This document shows, in pieces, positions 13,933 through 19,452 of a stretch of DNA of 19,452 bases. The stretch lies in assembly GCA_030146295.1 (NCBI GenBank), contig JASLCD010000252.1:1-19452 (forward strand). The letters are read 5' to 3'. This DNA comes from Chryseobacterium sp. Lineage in GTDB: Bacteria > Bacteroidota > Bacteroidia > Flavobacteriales > Weeksellaceae. The notes beneath the pieces are model-generated. The model had not been told where the DNA came from. It worked only from the letters and a program-made list of their open reading frames with translations, and ran no database searches. Position 1 is the stretch's first letter. Each line of letters begins with the position of its first letter. The position numbers were made by a program, and so were the translations under genes.

Positions 13933-14531
13933 GATAAAAGGAAGTTTTTAATAATGACTTCTCCTTCGGGTGTTAAAATACTTTCAGGGTGAAACTGTAC
14001 TCCGTGTACATCGTAGGTTTTGTGCTGTAATGCCATGATCATTCCGTCTTTATCTACAGCAGTGATCTCCAGTTCTTCTGGGAAACCTTCAGGATTTACT
14101 GCCCAGCTGTGGTATCTGCCTACTTCCAGTCCTGAATTTAGATCCTTAAATAATTTGGTGTTTTCTTTTATCAGTTCAGTAGTCGTTGCTACTCCATGGA
14201 AGATTTCAGTCAGGTTAATAAGATTTCCTCCGAAAGCTTCAGCAATAGCTTGTTGTCCGAGACATACTCCCAGGATGCTTTTCGTAGGGGCATATTCCTT
14301 AATAAGGTCTAATAAGATACCTGCTTCTTCAGGAATTCCAGGTCCCGGGGAGAGAATAATTTTGTCATACCTTCCGATTTCTTCCAGGGTAATTTCATCA
14401 TTTCTTACCACATCCACTCTTTGATTCAGAATTTTTTCAATAATCTGGACAAGGTTATACGTGAAGCTGTCATAGTTGTCGAAGACAAGAACTTTAAGCT
14501 GTGGCTGTTGAGTGTTTATATTGTTGTTCAT
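13929..14531 (-). CDS. trpG: Anthranilate synthase component II (glutamine amidotransferase)
   Basis: A 200-residue class I amidotransferase that supplies ammonia to TrpE. FDNYDSFTYNLVQ (17-29), SPGPGIPEEAG (61-71) and GVCLGQQ with nucleophile Cys90 are seen. The triad is completed by His181 and Glu183 in FHPES. In many bacteria the same protein also serves aminodeoxychorismate synthase, but its place directly after trpE (38-base gap) points to tryptophan. About 11 residues before the first conserved strand are extra and Asn/Gln-rich. Confidence 0.94.
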   Translation of the reverse strand: MNNNINTQQPQLKVLVFDNYDSFTYNLVQIIEKILNQRVDVVRNDEITLEEIGRYDKIILSPGPGIPEEAGILLDLIKEYAPTKSILGVCLGQQAIAEAFGGNLINLTEIFHGVATTTELIKENTKLFKDLNSGLEVGRYHSWAVNPEGFPEELEITAVDKDGMIMALQHKTYDVHGVQFHPESILTPEGEVIIKNFLLS

Positions 14532-14569
14532 TGCTTTTTTTGTTTGGTTGTTGCTGGTTCTGGTAAGTA

Positions 14570-15994
14570 TTATTTTTCAACTATTTTTTCTGCTTTTTCA
14601 ACTGCTTTTTTCAGGGCATTCAGTTTGTTATTCACTTCCTGCAGCTCATTTTCAGGGAAAGACTTTGCCACAATACCGGCCCCAGCCTGGTAAAAGAGTG
14701 TATTGTTTTTACTTAGGAAAGTTCTGATCATAATGGCCTGGTTGCAGGTTCCATTCAATCCGATAATTCCTATGCAGCCGCCATAATATCCCCGGGAATC
14801 TTTTTCGTATTGGTTGATAAGCTGAAGCGCTTTATGTTTCGGTGCACCGCTGAGTGTTCCCTGAGGAAAAGTAGCAGATACCATTTCAAGAGGATTGATC
14901 GTTTCGGAAACATCTGCTGTTACTTCACTTACCATATGAATAACATGAGAGAACAGCTGGATTTCTTTAAGTTTGGTCACTGTTACATTTTTTCCAAGCT
15001 TTCCAAGGTCGTTTCTTGCAAGGTCAACCAGCATGGTATGTTCTGCATTTTCTTTAGGGTCAGCCTTCAATTCTTCAATCGCCTGAAGATCCGCTTCAAA
15101 ATTTCCTGTTCTTTTGGATGTTCCGGCAATCGGGTGAATGATTGCTTTATTGTTTTTAATGATTAACTGGCTTTCCGGGCTTGATCCGAATAGTTTGTAA
15201 TTTCCGTAATCAAAATAGAAAAGATAAGGAGAGGGGTTGATGTTTCGTAAAGCACGGTATACATTGAATTCATCCCCTTTGAATTTCTGTTCAAATCTTC
15301 TGCTCAGAACAAGCTGGAAGACATCTCCGCGCATGCAGTGTTTCTGTGCGGTTTTTACCAGTTCGGTATAGTCTTCATCGGTAATATTAGAAGTTTCCCC
15401 ATCTGTTTTTTCAAAAGGATAAACCGGAGTATTCTGATTTTTAATAAGGTTTTCTAACAGGTGTAGTTCAGATTTTACGCCATCAACAGCGTTTTCAATA
15501 ATATGCATTTCATCGTTGAAATGGTTGATAGCGATCACGTACTGATATAATCTGTATCTCAGAACAGGAATTTCAACTTCCTTACTTTGCGCTTTAAGAT
15601 TGATCTTTTCGAAAAACTGTACAGCTTCAAAGCTTGTATATCCAAAAAGGCTCTGTGCCGTTTGCTCTATCGGGTCGTTGGTTTCTTCACATTTAAAAAT
15701 ATTTCTGAATTCTTCAAATATATCTGTGATATTACGTTCCTTGATAAATCGCTTTACAGGAGCGGAAGCAGGAAGTTTGATTTCAAATTCGTTGAGATTT
15801 TTTACTTCAATTCCGGCAATGGCATTCACTGCGATAAAGGAAAAGTTATTATCAATACTTTTTGAATCCGAGCTTTCCAGAAGAATGGTATCCCGGAATT
15901 TATCTCTGATTTTAAGGTAAATATTCATGGGTGTATGAAGATCTCCCAGTGTTTTTTTCGAAACAGTTTTTATTTTTATTGTGTCAGTAAACAT
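14570..15994 (-). CDS. trpE: Anthranilate synthase component I
   Basis: A 474-residue chorismate-binding enzyme that makes anthranilate from chorismate with ammonia from TrpG. The N-terminal I-L-L-E-S-S (37-42) matches the L-L-E-S element that binds feedback tryptophan in TrpE, suggesting allosteric inhibition. The catalytic half shows GDVFQLVLSRRF, PSPYLFYFDYG, FGSSPESQL, HPIAGTSKRTG, DLARNDLGKLG, SHVIHMVSEV, TFPQGTLSGAPKHKAL and YYGGCIG in order, all typical. It is the first structural gene after the trp leader and attenuator. Confidence 0.97.
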   Translation of the reverse strand: MFTDTIKIKTVSKKTLGDLHTPMNIYLKIRDKFRDTILLESSDSKSIDNNFSFIAVNAIAGIEVKNLNEFEIKLPASAPVKRFIKERNITDIFEEFRNIFKCEETNDPIEQTAQSLFGYTSFEAVQFFEKINLKAQSKEVEIPVLRYRLYQYVIAINHFNDEMHIIENAVDGVKSELHLLENLIKNQNTPVYPFEKTDGETSNITDEDYTELVKTAQKHCMRGDVFQLVLSRRFEQKFKGDEFNVYRALRNINPSPYLFYFDYGNYKLFGSSPESQLIIKNNKAIIHPIAGTSKRTGNFEADLQAIEELKADPKENAEHTMLVDLARNDLGKLGKNVTVTKLKEIQLFSHVIHMVSEVTADVSETINPLEMVSATFPQGTLSGAPKHKALQLINQYEKDSRGYYGGCIGIIGLNGTCNQAIMIRTFLSKNNTLFYQAGAGIVAKSFPENELQEVNNKLNALKKAVEKAEKIVEK

Positions 15995-16021
15995 TTTGTT
16001 GTTTTTTGTAAAATTTAGGAA

Positions 16022-16055
16022 TAAAAAAAGGCTTTAACGGTATCCGTCAAAGCCT
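16022..16055 (-). terminator. trp attenuator (terminator hairpin of the leader)
   Basis: On the minus strand, AGGCTTTGACGG and CCGTTAAAGCCT (16044-16055 and 16029-16040) form a 12-bp stem with one G-U pair and a 3-base loop, followed by a run of T. The G-U would be an A-C mismatch on the other strand. It lies 31 bases after the trpL stop and 27 bases before trpE. In the leader, TTCGTC (16115-16120) and TTGTCA (16096-16101) can each pair with the 5' arm and are candidate antiterminator partners. Confidence 0.88.
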
Positions 16056-16086
16056 ATATATTGTTTTTTGATTATTTCTGCTGTAA

Positions 16087-16155
16087 TTAACAACATGACA
16101 ATACTTCCAGACCCGACGAAGAGTTTGAAAGCCACCACCAAATATTGTTGTTCAT
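16087..16155 (-). CDS. trpL: trp operon leader peptide with Trp-Trp-Trp
   Basis: A 22-codon ORF starting M-N-N-N-I and continuing with three consecutive TGG codons (16132-16140), then a Ser-rich stretch and a C-terminal Cys-Cys before TAA. It lies between a TACATTTG promoter box and the attenuator hairpin ahead of trpE. Ribosomes stalling at the Trp codons when charged tRNA-Trp is scarce should expose downstream leader sequence and prevent the terminator from forming. Three Trp in 22 codons, placed right before a terminator and trpE, is very unlikely by chance. The peptide itself probably has no other role. Confidence 0.92.
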   Translation of the reverse strand: MNNNIWWWLSNSSSGLEVLSCC

Positions 16156-16168
16156 TTTAAACATGGGA

Positions 16169-16176
16169 CAAATGTA
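16169..16176 (-). promoter_or_regulatory. trp operon -7 promoter box (TACATTTG)
   Basis: TACATTTG on the minus strand matches TAnnTTTG and lies 13 bases before the trpL ATG. Transcription would start just before the leader ORF. The nearest upstream TTTG (16195-16192) is 15 bases away, shorter than the usual 19-21, so the -33 box is uncertain. Confidence 0.65.
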
Positions 16177-16219
16177 GAAATTTTTTTAATACAAAGACTA
16201 AAAAATTTCAGAAAATAAA

Positions 16220-16251
16220 AAAACTTAACATAAGAATCTGCTATTTAAGCT
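16220..16251 (-). terminator. Weak terminator of the upstream membrane-protein gene
   Basis: On the minus strand AGCTTAA and TTAAGTT can pair over 7 bp (one G-U) around a 16-base loop, followed by T residues. The first arm overlaps the end of the coding sequence. AT-rich and long-looped, so only tentative. Confidence 0.35.
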
Positions 16252-16882
16252 GTTTGAGTTCCTGTTTCAATTCTTTGATTTTCTCTTTGTAATTCTCATC
16301 ATCATAGTCTTTTATATAATTCTCCAATGCATCAATATATTCTTCAATGAATTCTTTATTGGTCCGGTCTGCCTCATATTTGATTTTTGCAGAATTGACG
16401 GGGGCCTGCTTTTCATATTGTCGTAAAATCTTGCCTTCTCTGGACTGATCATAAAGAATAACTATGTTCTTTTCATATCCGGGAATGTATTTTACAGGAA
16501 TATCTTTATCATCGGGTATTCTGATTGAGTTGGTGATAGGATAGATGGCAGCGGAAGTGGTGGAGAAAAAGGTTGTGGTGTATTTTCCGTCCTGTTTCCT
16601 TACAATGGCTTCGTAATCGTGGATAAACATTTCATTTAGGGTAGAATTGGTTTCTACATCAGACGTGATGATTGCAGTGCTTTCCACTCCGTATTTGTTT
16701 AAAAACCATGCATTTAAAAACTGTCCTCCTATCCCGTTTACTATTGCCAGCGGAATGATCGGGATCAGAAACCATGCTTTTTTGGTCAGGTAAGAGAGAA
16801 GTCCAAAGAATACAAACAGCAGGATCACGGTATAAAAACCATGATGACTGACGAAAAACAGAATTTTTGAGATTAAAACCAT
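16241..16882 (-). CDS. Hypothetical membrane protein with C-terminal coiled coil
   Basis: A 213-residue protein with two adjacent N-terminal transmembrane segments (about residues 5-29 and 34-56) linked by a short K-K turn. An extramembrane beta-rich part (about 65-150) follows, then a highly charged Lys/Glu C-terminal helix (170-213) with heptad-like Leu/Ile spacing. The middle part, with D-G-K-Y-T-T-T-F-F and later I-P-V-K-Y-I-P-G-Y-E-K-N, resembles the DUF3592 type of small membrane proteins, in which a strand containing the D-G-x-x-Y pattern is followed by V-x-Y-x-P. That resemblance is weak and from memory. It lies upstream of the trp leader on the same strand but is probably a separate transcript. 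Function unknown. Confidence 0.75.
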   Translation of the reverse strand: MVLISKILFFVSHHGFYTVILLFVFFGLLSYLTKKAWFLIPIIPLAIVNGIGGQFLNAWFLNKYGVESTAIITSDVETNSTLNEMFIHDYEAIVRKQDGKYTTTFFSTTSAAIYPITNSIRIPDDKDIPVKYIPGYEKNIVILYDQSREGKILRQYEKQAPVNSAKIKYEADRTNKEFIEEYIDALENYIKDYDDENYKEKIKELKQELKQLK

Positions 16883-16899
16883 GGATTAAATATACCTAT

Positions 16900-17025
16900 T
16901 TTATTTCAACGCTGAGGTCGCAAAGATGTTATTAAATTATTGGTAAAATAGCCGCAAAGGCGTTTTACTTAGCAAAAGAGGATGTCATTAGCTAAACGAA
17001 GTGCCTTTGCGAACAAAGAAATAGG
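16900..17025. repeat. Imperfect-palindrome intergenic repeat (CGCAAAGGC family, MITE/REP-like)
   Basis: Two arms, 16953-16973 (CGCAAAGGCGTTTTACTTAGC minus its last base is the visible motif) and 16991-17011 (ending GTGCCTTTGCG), are imperfect inverted copies with a 17-base loop. The outer 9 bp CGCAAAGGC/GCCTTTGCG are perfect. Further GCAAAG-like words occur at 16919-16925 and 17013-17020. Such CGCAAAG-rich palindromic intergenic units recur in flavobacterial genomes to my recollection. No ORF is present. Confidence 0.55.
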
Positions 17026-17064
17026 GGGTGCATCATTGCCTTTTGAACCTGGCGTGTAAAACAA

Positions 17065-17517
17065 CTATTTTACTGGTTCAGACAACGGAATATCAGGAGT
17101 TCCGCTGTAGAAAACAATTAGGGTAGCCCCCTGATCTCCGGTCTTTCCTCTGTGGGCAATGTTGACCATTTCGGGAAGAACCTGGCCTTTTCTTATCCAC
17201 TGCGTTTTGCCGTCTTCTTTTCTTTCGATCTGAATTTCTCCCTTTTCTACATAAGCTGCATTGATCACTGGATGTTTATGCCAGTCTAATGCCCTGTTGG
17301 GAGGTACAGCAATTTTTAAAACCGAGATTTCCGGTTGTGTTGTAGGGTAAGCCGGATACAAGTTTCCATCCCAGGATTTTGTCGTTTTTAAAAGCGTTAC
17401 GGATTCAATTTTATCCGTATACTCTGATTGTGGTTCGTTCGAAGAATTATCACAGGATAGAAGCAGGGAAGAGAGTACAGCAAAGAAAACCGTACATGAT
17501 AAATTTTTTTTAGTCAT
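17065..17517 (-). CDS. Cupin-domain lipoprotein
   Basis: A 150-residue lipoprotein with lipobox L-L-L-S-C (Cys22) and a small single-domain cupin. DWHKHPVINAAYVEKGEIQI (78-97) is cupin motif 1 with His80, His82 and Glu91 as metal ligands. M-V-N-I-A-H-R-G-K (117-125) is motif 2 with His122. The ATG at 17517 is preferred over an upstream ATG at 17664: the former gives a clean lipoprotein signal peptide, the latter adds 49 residues that run through the promoter region. A TATTTTTG box lies 46 bases before this ATG. Metal-binding cupins can be dioxygenases, isomerases or binding proteins; the substrate is unknown. It is divergent from the small lipoprotein gene at 17719. Confidence 0.85.
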   Translation of the reverse strand: MTKKNLSCTVFFAVLSSLLLSCDNSSNEPQSEYTDKIESVTLLKTTKSWDGNLYPAYPTTQPEISVLKIAVPPNRALDWHKHPVINAAYVEKGEIQIERKEDGKTQWIRKGQVLPEMVNIAHRGKTGDQGATLIVFYSGTPDIPLSEPVK

Positions 17518-17563
17518 AAACTTTTCAATTAATAAGTTGTTTTTGGTTCGGATTATCCGCATA

Positions 17564-17571
17564 CAAAAATA
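17564..17571 (-). promoter_or_regulatory. Candidate -7 box (TATTTTTG) for the cupin lipoprotein
   Basis: TATTTTTG on the minus strand matches TAnnTTTG and would give a leader of about 40 bases before the ATG at 17517. This also supports that start over the upstream one. No matching -33 TTG is seen. Confidence 0.5.
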
Positions 17572-17693
17572 ACAAGCCTGTTTAAATATCCCTACTGTTT
17601 GAATTATTTTTTTATTGACCTGATTACAATTCAGCGCTAAAAAAATATTTATCAAAGAAAACATTTGTCATAAGTTTAAAACTTTATTTTTTA

Positions 17694-17701
17694 TATTTTT
17701 G
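17694..17701 (+). promoter_or_regulatory. Candidate -7 box (TATTTTTG) for the lipoprotein-cytochrome operon
   Basis: TATTTTTG lies 17 bases before the ATG at 17719 and matches TAnnTTTG. A TTTG at 17664-17667 is 26 bases upstream, too far for a standard -33 box. Confidence 0.5.
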
Positions 17702-17718
17702 CTACCAAATTAGAAAAA

Positions 17719-17931
17719 ATGAAAAAAGTATTAGCAATCGCATTTATCGGAGGATTATTATTAGCAAGCTGCAAAAAAAAGCCAGATCACTCTTTACAGG
17801 ACACTAACACTATGCTGGAAGAACCAGAAACAACTACTGTTGTAGATTCTACGGCTAAAACTCCTGCTGCTGCAACTCCTGCTGCACCTGCACCTGAAGC
17901 TGCTAAAACAGATTCTACAGCGAAGAAATAA
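17719..17931 (+). CDS. Small Ala/Pro/Thr-rich lipoprotein
   Basis: A 70-residue protein with a clear lipoprotein signal, L-L-L-A-S-C (Cys18), then K-K-K. The rest is low complexity: Asp/Glu/Thr, then a run of Ala, Pro and Thr, with D-S-T-A-K occurring twice (near 43-47 and at 65-69). No fold is expected; it is probably an extended tether on the periplasmic face. Its TAA shares one base with the ATG of the cytochrome gene (TAATG), so the two are translationally coupled and may act together. Family not recognised. Confidence 0.8.
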   Translation: MKKVLAIAFIGGLLLASCKKKPDHSLQDTNTMLEEPETTTVVDSTAKTPAAATPAAPAPEAAKTDSTAKK

Positions 17932-18305
17932 TGAAAAAAATACTTTTAGCAGGAGCACTGGGTCTTATGACTCTTTCCTGTTCTAAAAAAGAAAATACAG
18001 CAGAAGTGGCAGCTTCTTCTGAAACAGCAGCTGTTTCGGAACCTGCAAAAACCAATCTTTCAGGTGACCAGATCATGGAAACACTGGATTGCTCAGGATG
18101 TCACTCTGTGAATGAGAGAATGATAGGACCTTCTTATAAGGAAATTGCAGGAAAGTATTCTGAAAAAGATACAGAATTGCTGGCTTCCAAAATTATAGAA
18201 GGCGGAAGTGGAGTATGGGGAAGCGTACCTATGGCTGCCCATCCACAGGTGTCTAAAGAAGATGCCAAAAAAATGGTGGAATATATTTTAAGCCAGAAGA
18301 AATAA
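17931..18305 (+). CDS. Lipoprotein c-type cytochrome (class I, c551-like)
   Basis: A 124-residue monoheme cytochrome c anchored by a lipobox, M-T-L-S-C (Cys17). An Ala/Glu/Ser-rich linker (about 20-42) leads to the heme domain: CSGCH at 54-58 binds heme covalently, IGPSYKEIAGKYS follows, and Met101 in GSVPMAAHPQVS is the axial ligand. The C-terminal helix ends in M-V-E-Y-I-L. This is the c551/c552 layout. It should carry electrons at the periplasmic face of a membrane, for example to a terminal oxidase or a peroxidase; the partner cannot be seen. It is coupled to the small lipoprotein upstream and followed by rlmF after 3 bases. Confidence 0.93.
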   Translation: MKKILLAGALGLMTLSCSKKENTAEVAASSETAAVSEPAKTNLSGDQIMETLDCSGCHSVNERMIGPSYKEIAGKYSEKDTELLASKIIEGGSGVWGSVPMAAHPQVSKEDAKKMVEYILSQKK

Positions 18306-18308
18306 AAT

Positions 18309-19241
18309 ATGTCTGCTGAAAAATCCAGTCTGCACACAAGAAATCTGCATCGAAATCCTTATGATTTTGATGAACTTATTTCTTGTGTGCCGGAACTGAA
18401 ACATTATGTTTTTGTGAATGCTTACCAGACGGTAACCATTAATTTCAGCATCCCCAAAGCGGTAAAACTCCTCAACAAAGCCTTACTCTTACATTTCTAT
18501 GATATTAAAGGCTGGGATATTCCGGACACCAATCTCTGCCCTCCCATTCCCGGGCGTGCAGATTATGTACACTATATTGCCGATCTTTTAGCTGAACAGC
18601 TGAACGAAATTCCGACAGGAAATTCTGTAAAAGGATTGGATATCGGAACAGGAGCCAATCTTGTCTATCCTTTAATTAGCCACAAATCTTACGGATGGGC
18701 CATGCTGGGAACAGATATCAATCAGGATTCTTTAACTAATGCACAGCGTATTTTAGGTCAAAATCCGGATTTTTCATCCTTTATCCAATTAAAAAATCAG
18801 CCTGATGCTGATCACATCTTTACAAATATCATCGGCCCTGAAGACAGGTTTACTTTTACCATGTGCAATCCTCCTTTTCACGATTCTGAAGAGTCTGCAA
18901 TGAAAGGGAATATAAGGAAAACAAAAAATCTTAATAAATCAAAGAAATCCAAACCTGTTCTCAATTTCAGCGGTCAGCAGTCTGAACTTTGGTGTGAGGG
19001 TGGTGAACTGGCTTTTATTACTAAAATGATCAATGAAAGTGCATTGTTTTCGTCACAGGTTCTTTGGTTCACATGTCTTGTATCGAAAAAAGAAAATCTT
19101 AATAAACTGACGAGTCTTTTAAAGAAAGTAAAAGCCGTAGAAGTAAAGACCATTGATATGGCTCAGGGGCAAAAAGTAAGCAGAATGCTTGCCTGGACGT
19201 TTTTGCCACAACAGCAAAGGGCAAAATGGTTCAAAATTTAA
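18309..19241 (+). CDS. rlmF: 23S rRNA (adenine(1618)-N6)-methyltransferase RlmF
   Basis: A 310-residue SAM-dependent methyltransferase that methylates N6 of A1618 in 23S rRNA. The N-terminal L-H-x-R-N-x-H-R-N-P-Y-D-F and the block WDIPDTNLCPPIPGRADYVHY (69-89) are specific for this family. GLDIGTGANLVYP (109-121) binds SAM, and CNPPF (186-190) is the N6-adenine methyltransferase N-P-P-[FY] motif. FSGQQSELWCEGGELAFI is also diagnostic. It starts 3 bases after the cytochrome stop and is probably co-transcribed, though functionally unrelated. The ATG at 18309 fits; no other start is better. Confidence 0.95.
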   Translation: MSAEKSSLHTRNLHRNPYDFDELISCVPELKHYVFVNAYQTVTINFSIPKAVKLLNKALLLHFYDIKGWDIPDTNLCPPIPGRADYVHYIADLLAEQLNEIPTGNSVKGLDIGTGANLVYPLISHKSYGWAMLGTDINQDSLTNAQRILGQNPDFSSFIQLKNQPDADHIFTNIIGPEDRFTFTMCNPPFHDSEESAMKGNIRKTKNLNKSKKSKPVLNFSGQQSELWCEGGELAFITKMINESALFSSQVLWFTCLVSKKENLNKLTSLLKKVKAVEVKTIDMAQGQKVSRMLAWTFLPQQQRAKWFKI

Positions 19242-19300
19242 AGTTCAAAGCTTAGGAATAAGTTTTAGAGCTTAAAATGGGTCATAATACAGTTCATATT

Positions 19301-19354
19301 CTGTATCCCGAAGCAGATTATCCTGTATCTCACTATCCCGTACCCCGCATCTCA
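19301..19354. repeat. Degenerate short tandem repeat (TATCCCG-like units)
   Basis: A run of related words, CTGTATCCCG, CCTGTATCTC, ACTATCCCG, TACCCCG, CATCTC, forms an imperfect repeat of 7-10-base units in the gap after rlmF. No hairpin or ORF is evident. Confidence 0.5.
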
Positions 19355-19396
19355 ACTCCATTCCGGTTCACATTTTAAAATTTCTGAAAAAATCAA

Positions 19397-19427
19397 TTGA
19401 CGGTCAACTCAAAAATGCCTAAATTTG
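19397..19427 (+). promoter_or_regulatory. Promoter of the next gene (beyond the window)
   Basis: TTG (19397-19399), 20 bases, TAAATTTG (19420-19427): a near-perfect Bacteroidota promoter. The last three bases of the window, 19450-19452, are ATG after an A-rich stretch, presumably the start codon of the gene it serves. Confidence 0.8.
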
Positions 19428-19452
19428 TACGCTTTTAGAAAAATAAGAAATG

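Noticed and set aside
13929..14531. Possibility that the amidotransferase is PabA rather than TrpG
   Set aside because: It may serve both, but its position directly between trpE and trpD with an ATGA overlap makes the tryptophan role primary.
14518..14532. A 15-base match between the trpG start region and the trpL start region (16142-16156), both reading ATGAACAACAATAT
   Set aside because: Probably chance or shared preference for A-rich initiation sequence; it extends only a base beyond the start codon and stops at codon 5.
17518..17664. A 49-residue N-terminal extension of the cupin protein
   Set aside because: It runs through the promoter box at 17564-17571, and the ATG at 17517 begins a proper lipoprotein signal peptide.
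1..19452. Search for tRNA, CRISPR array, phage genes, transposase or toxin-antitoxin pair
   Set aside because: None seen on either strand by reading; the region is ordinary chromosome with conserved metabolic operons.

Overview
The window looks like a chromosomal segment of a Chryseobacterium-type flavobacterium (Bacteroidota, Weeksellaceae). The evidence is: an AT-rich sequence with A-rich rather than Shine-Dalgarno ribosome sites; several promoters of the Bacteroidota type (TTG, 19-20 bases, TAnnTTTG); many small lipoproteins; and a preproprotein that matches, as far as I remember it, the protein-glutaminase of Chryseobacterium proteolyticum over its whole length. It reads as ordinary chromosome: I see no prophage, transposase, tRNA, rRNA or CRISPR array.

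Layout. 1-1298 (+): the end of a heme-degrading HmuS-type gene, a terminator, then a ChaN-family heme/iron protein. 1478-2107 (+): an exported peptide-deformylase-like protein with an altered metal-ligand motif. 2153-3043 (-): a family 19 chitinase lipoprotein. 3262-4900 (-): a peroxide-stress operon, nitroreductase-ohrR-ohr, with a textbook promoter and an OhrR-type operator between its two promoter boxes. 5060-5812 (+): a divergent short-chain dehydrogenase. 5842-7181 (-): secreted protein-glutaminase followed by a small lipoprotein that resembles the enzyme's own inhibitory pro-region. 7473-16176 (-): a complete tryptophan operon, trpL-E-G-D-C-F-(two extra genes)-B-A, with lipB at its end. 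It is controlled by a leader peptide with three consecutive Trp codons and an attenuator hairpin. 16241-17571 (-): a small membrane protein, a palindromic intergenic repeat and a cupin lipoprotein. 17719-19241 (+): a tiny Ala/Pro-rich lipoprotein, a lipoprotein cytochrome c and the 23S rRNA methyltransferase RlmF. A strong promoter leads to an ATG that forms the last three bases of the window.

How the genes work together. The trp genes make tryptophan from chorismate, and the leader senses charged tRNA-Trp. The ohr operon detoxifies organic hydroperoxides and is probably self-regulated by OhrR. The protein-glutaminase, chitinase and other exported proteins suggest a polymer-degrading, protein-using lifestyle.

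The most interesting item is the possible stand-alone pro-region (candidate inhibitor, chaperone or immunity factor) encoded directly after protein-glutaminase. Next are the exported deformylase-like protein with Cys changed to Asp, the Trp-Trp-Trp leader, and two uncharacterised genes lodged inside the trp operon.
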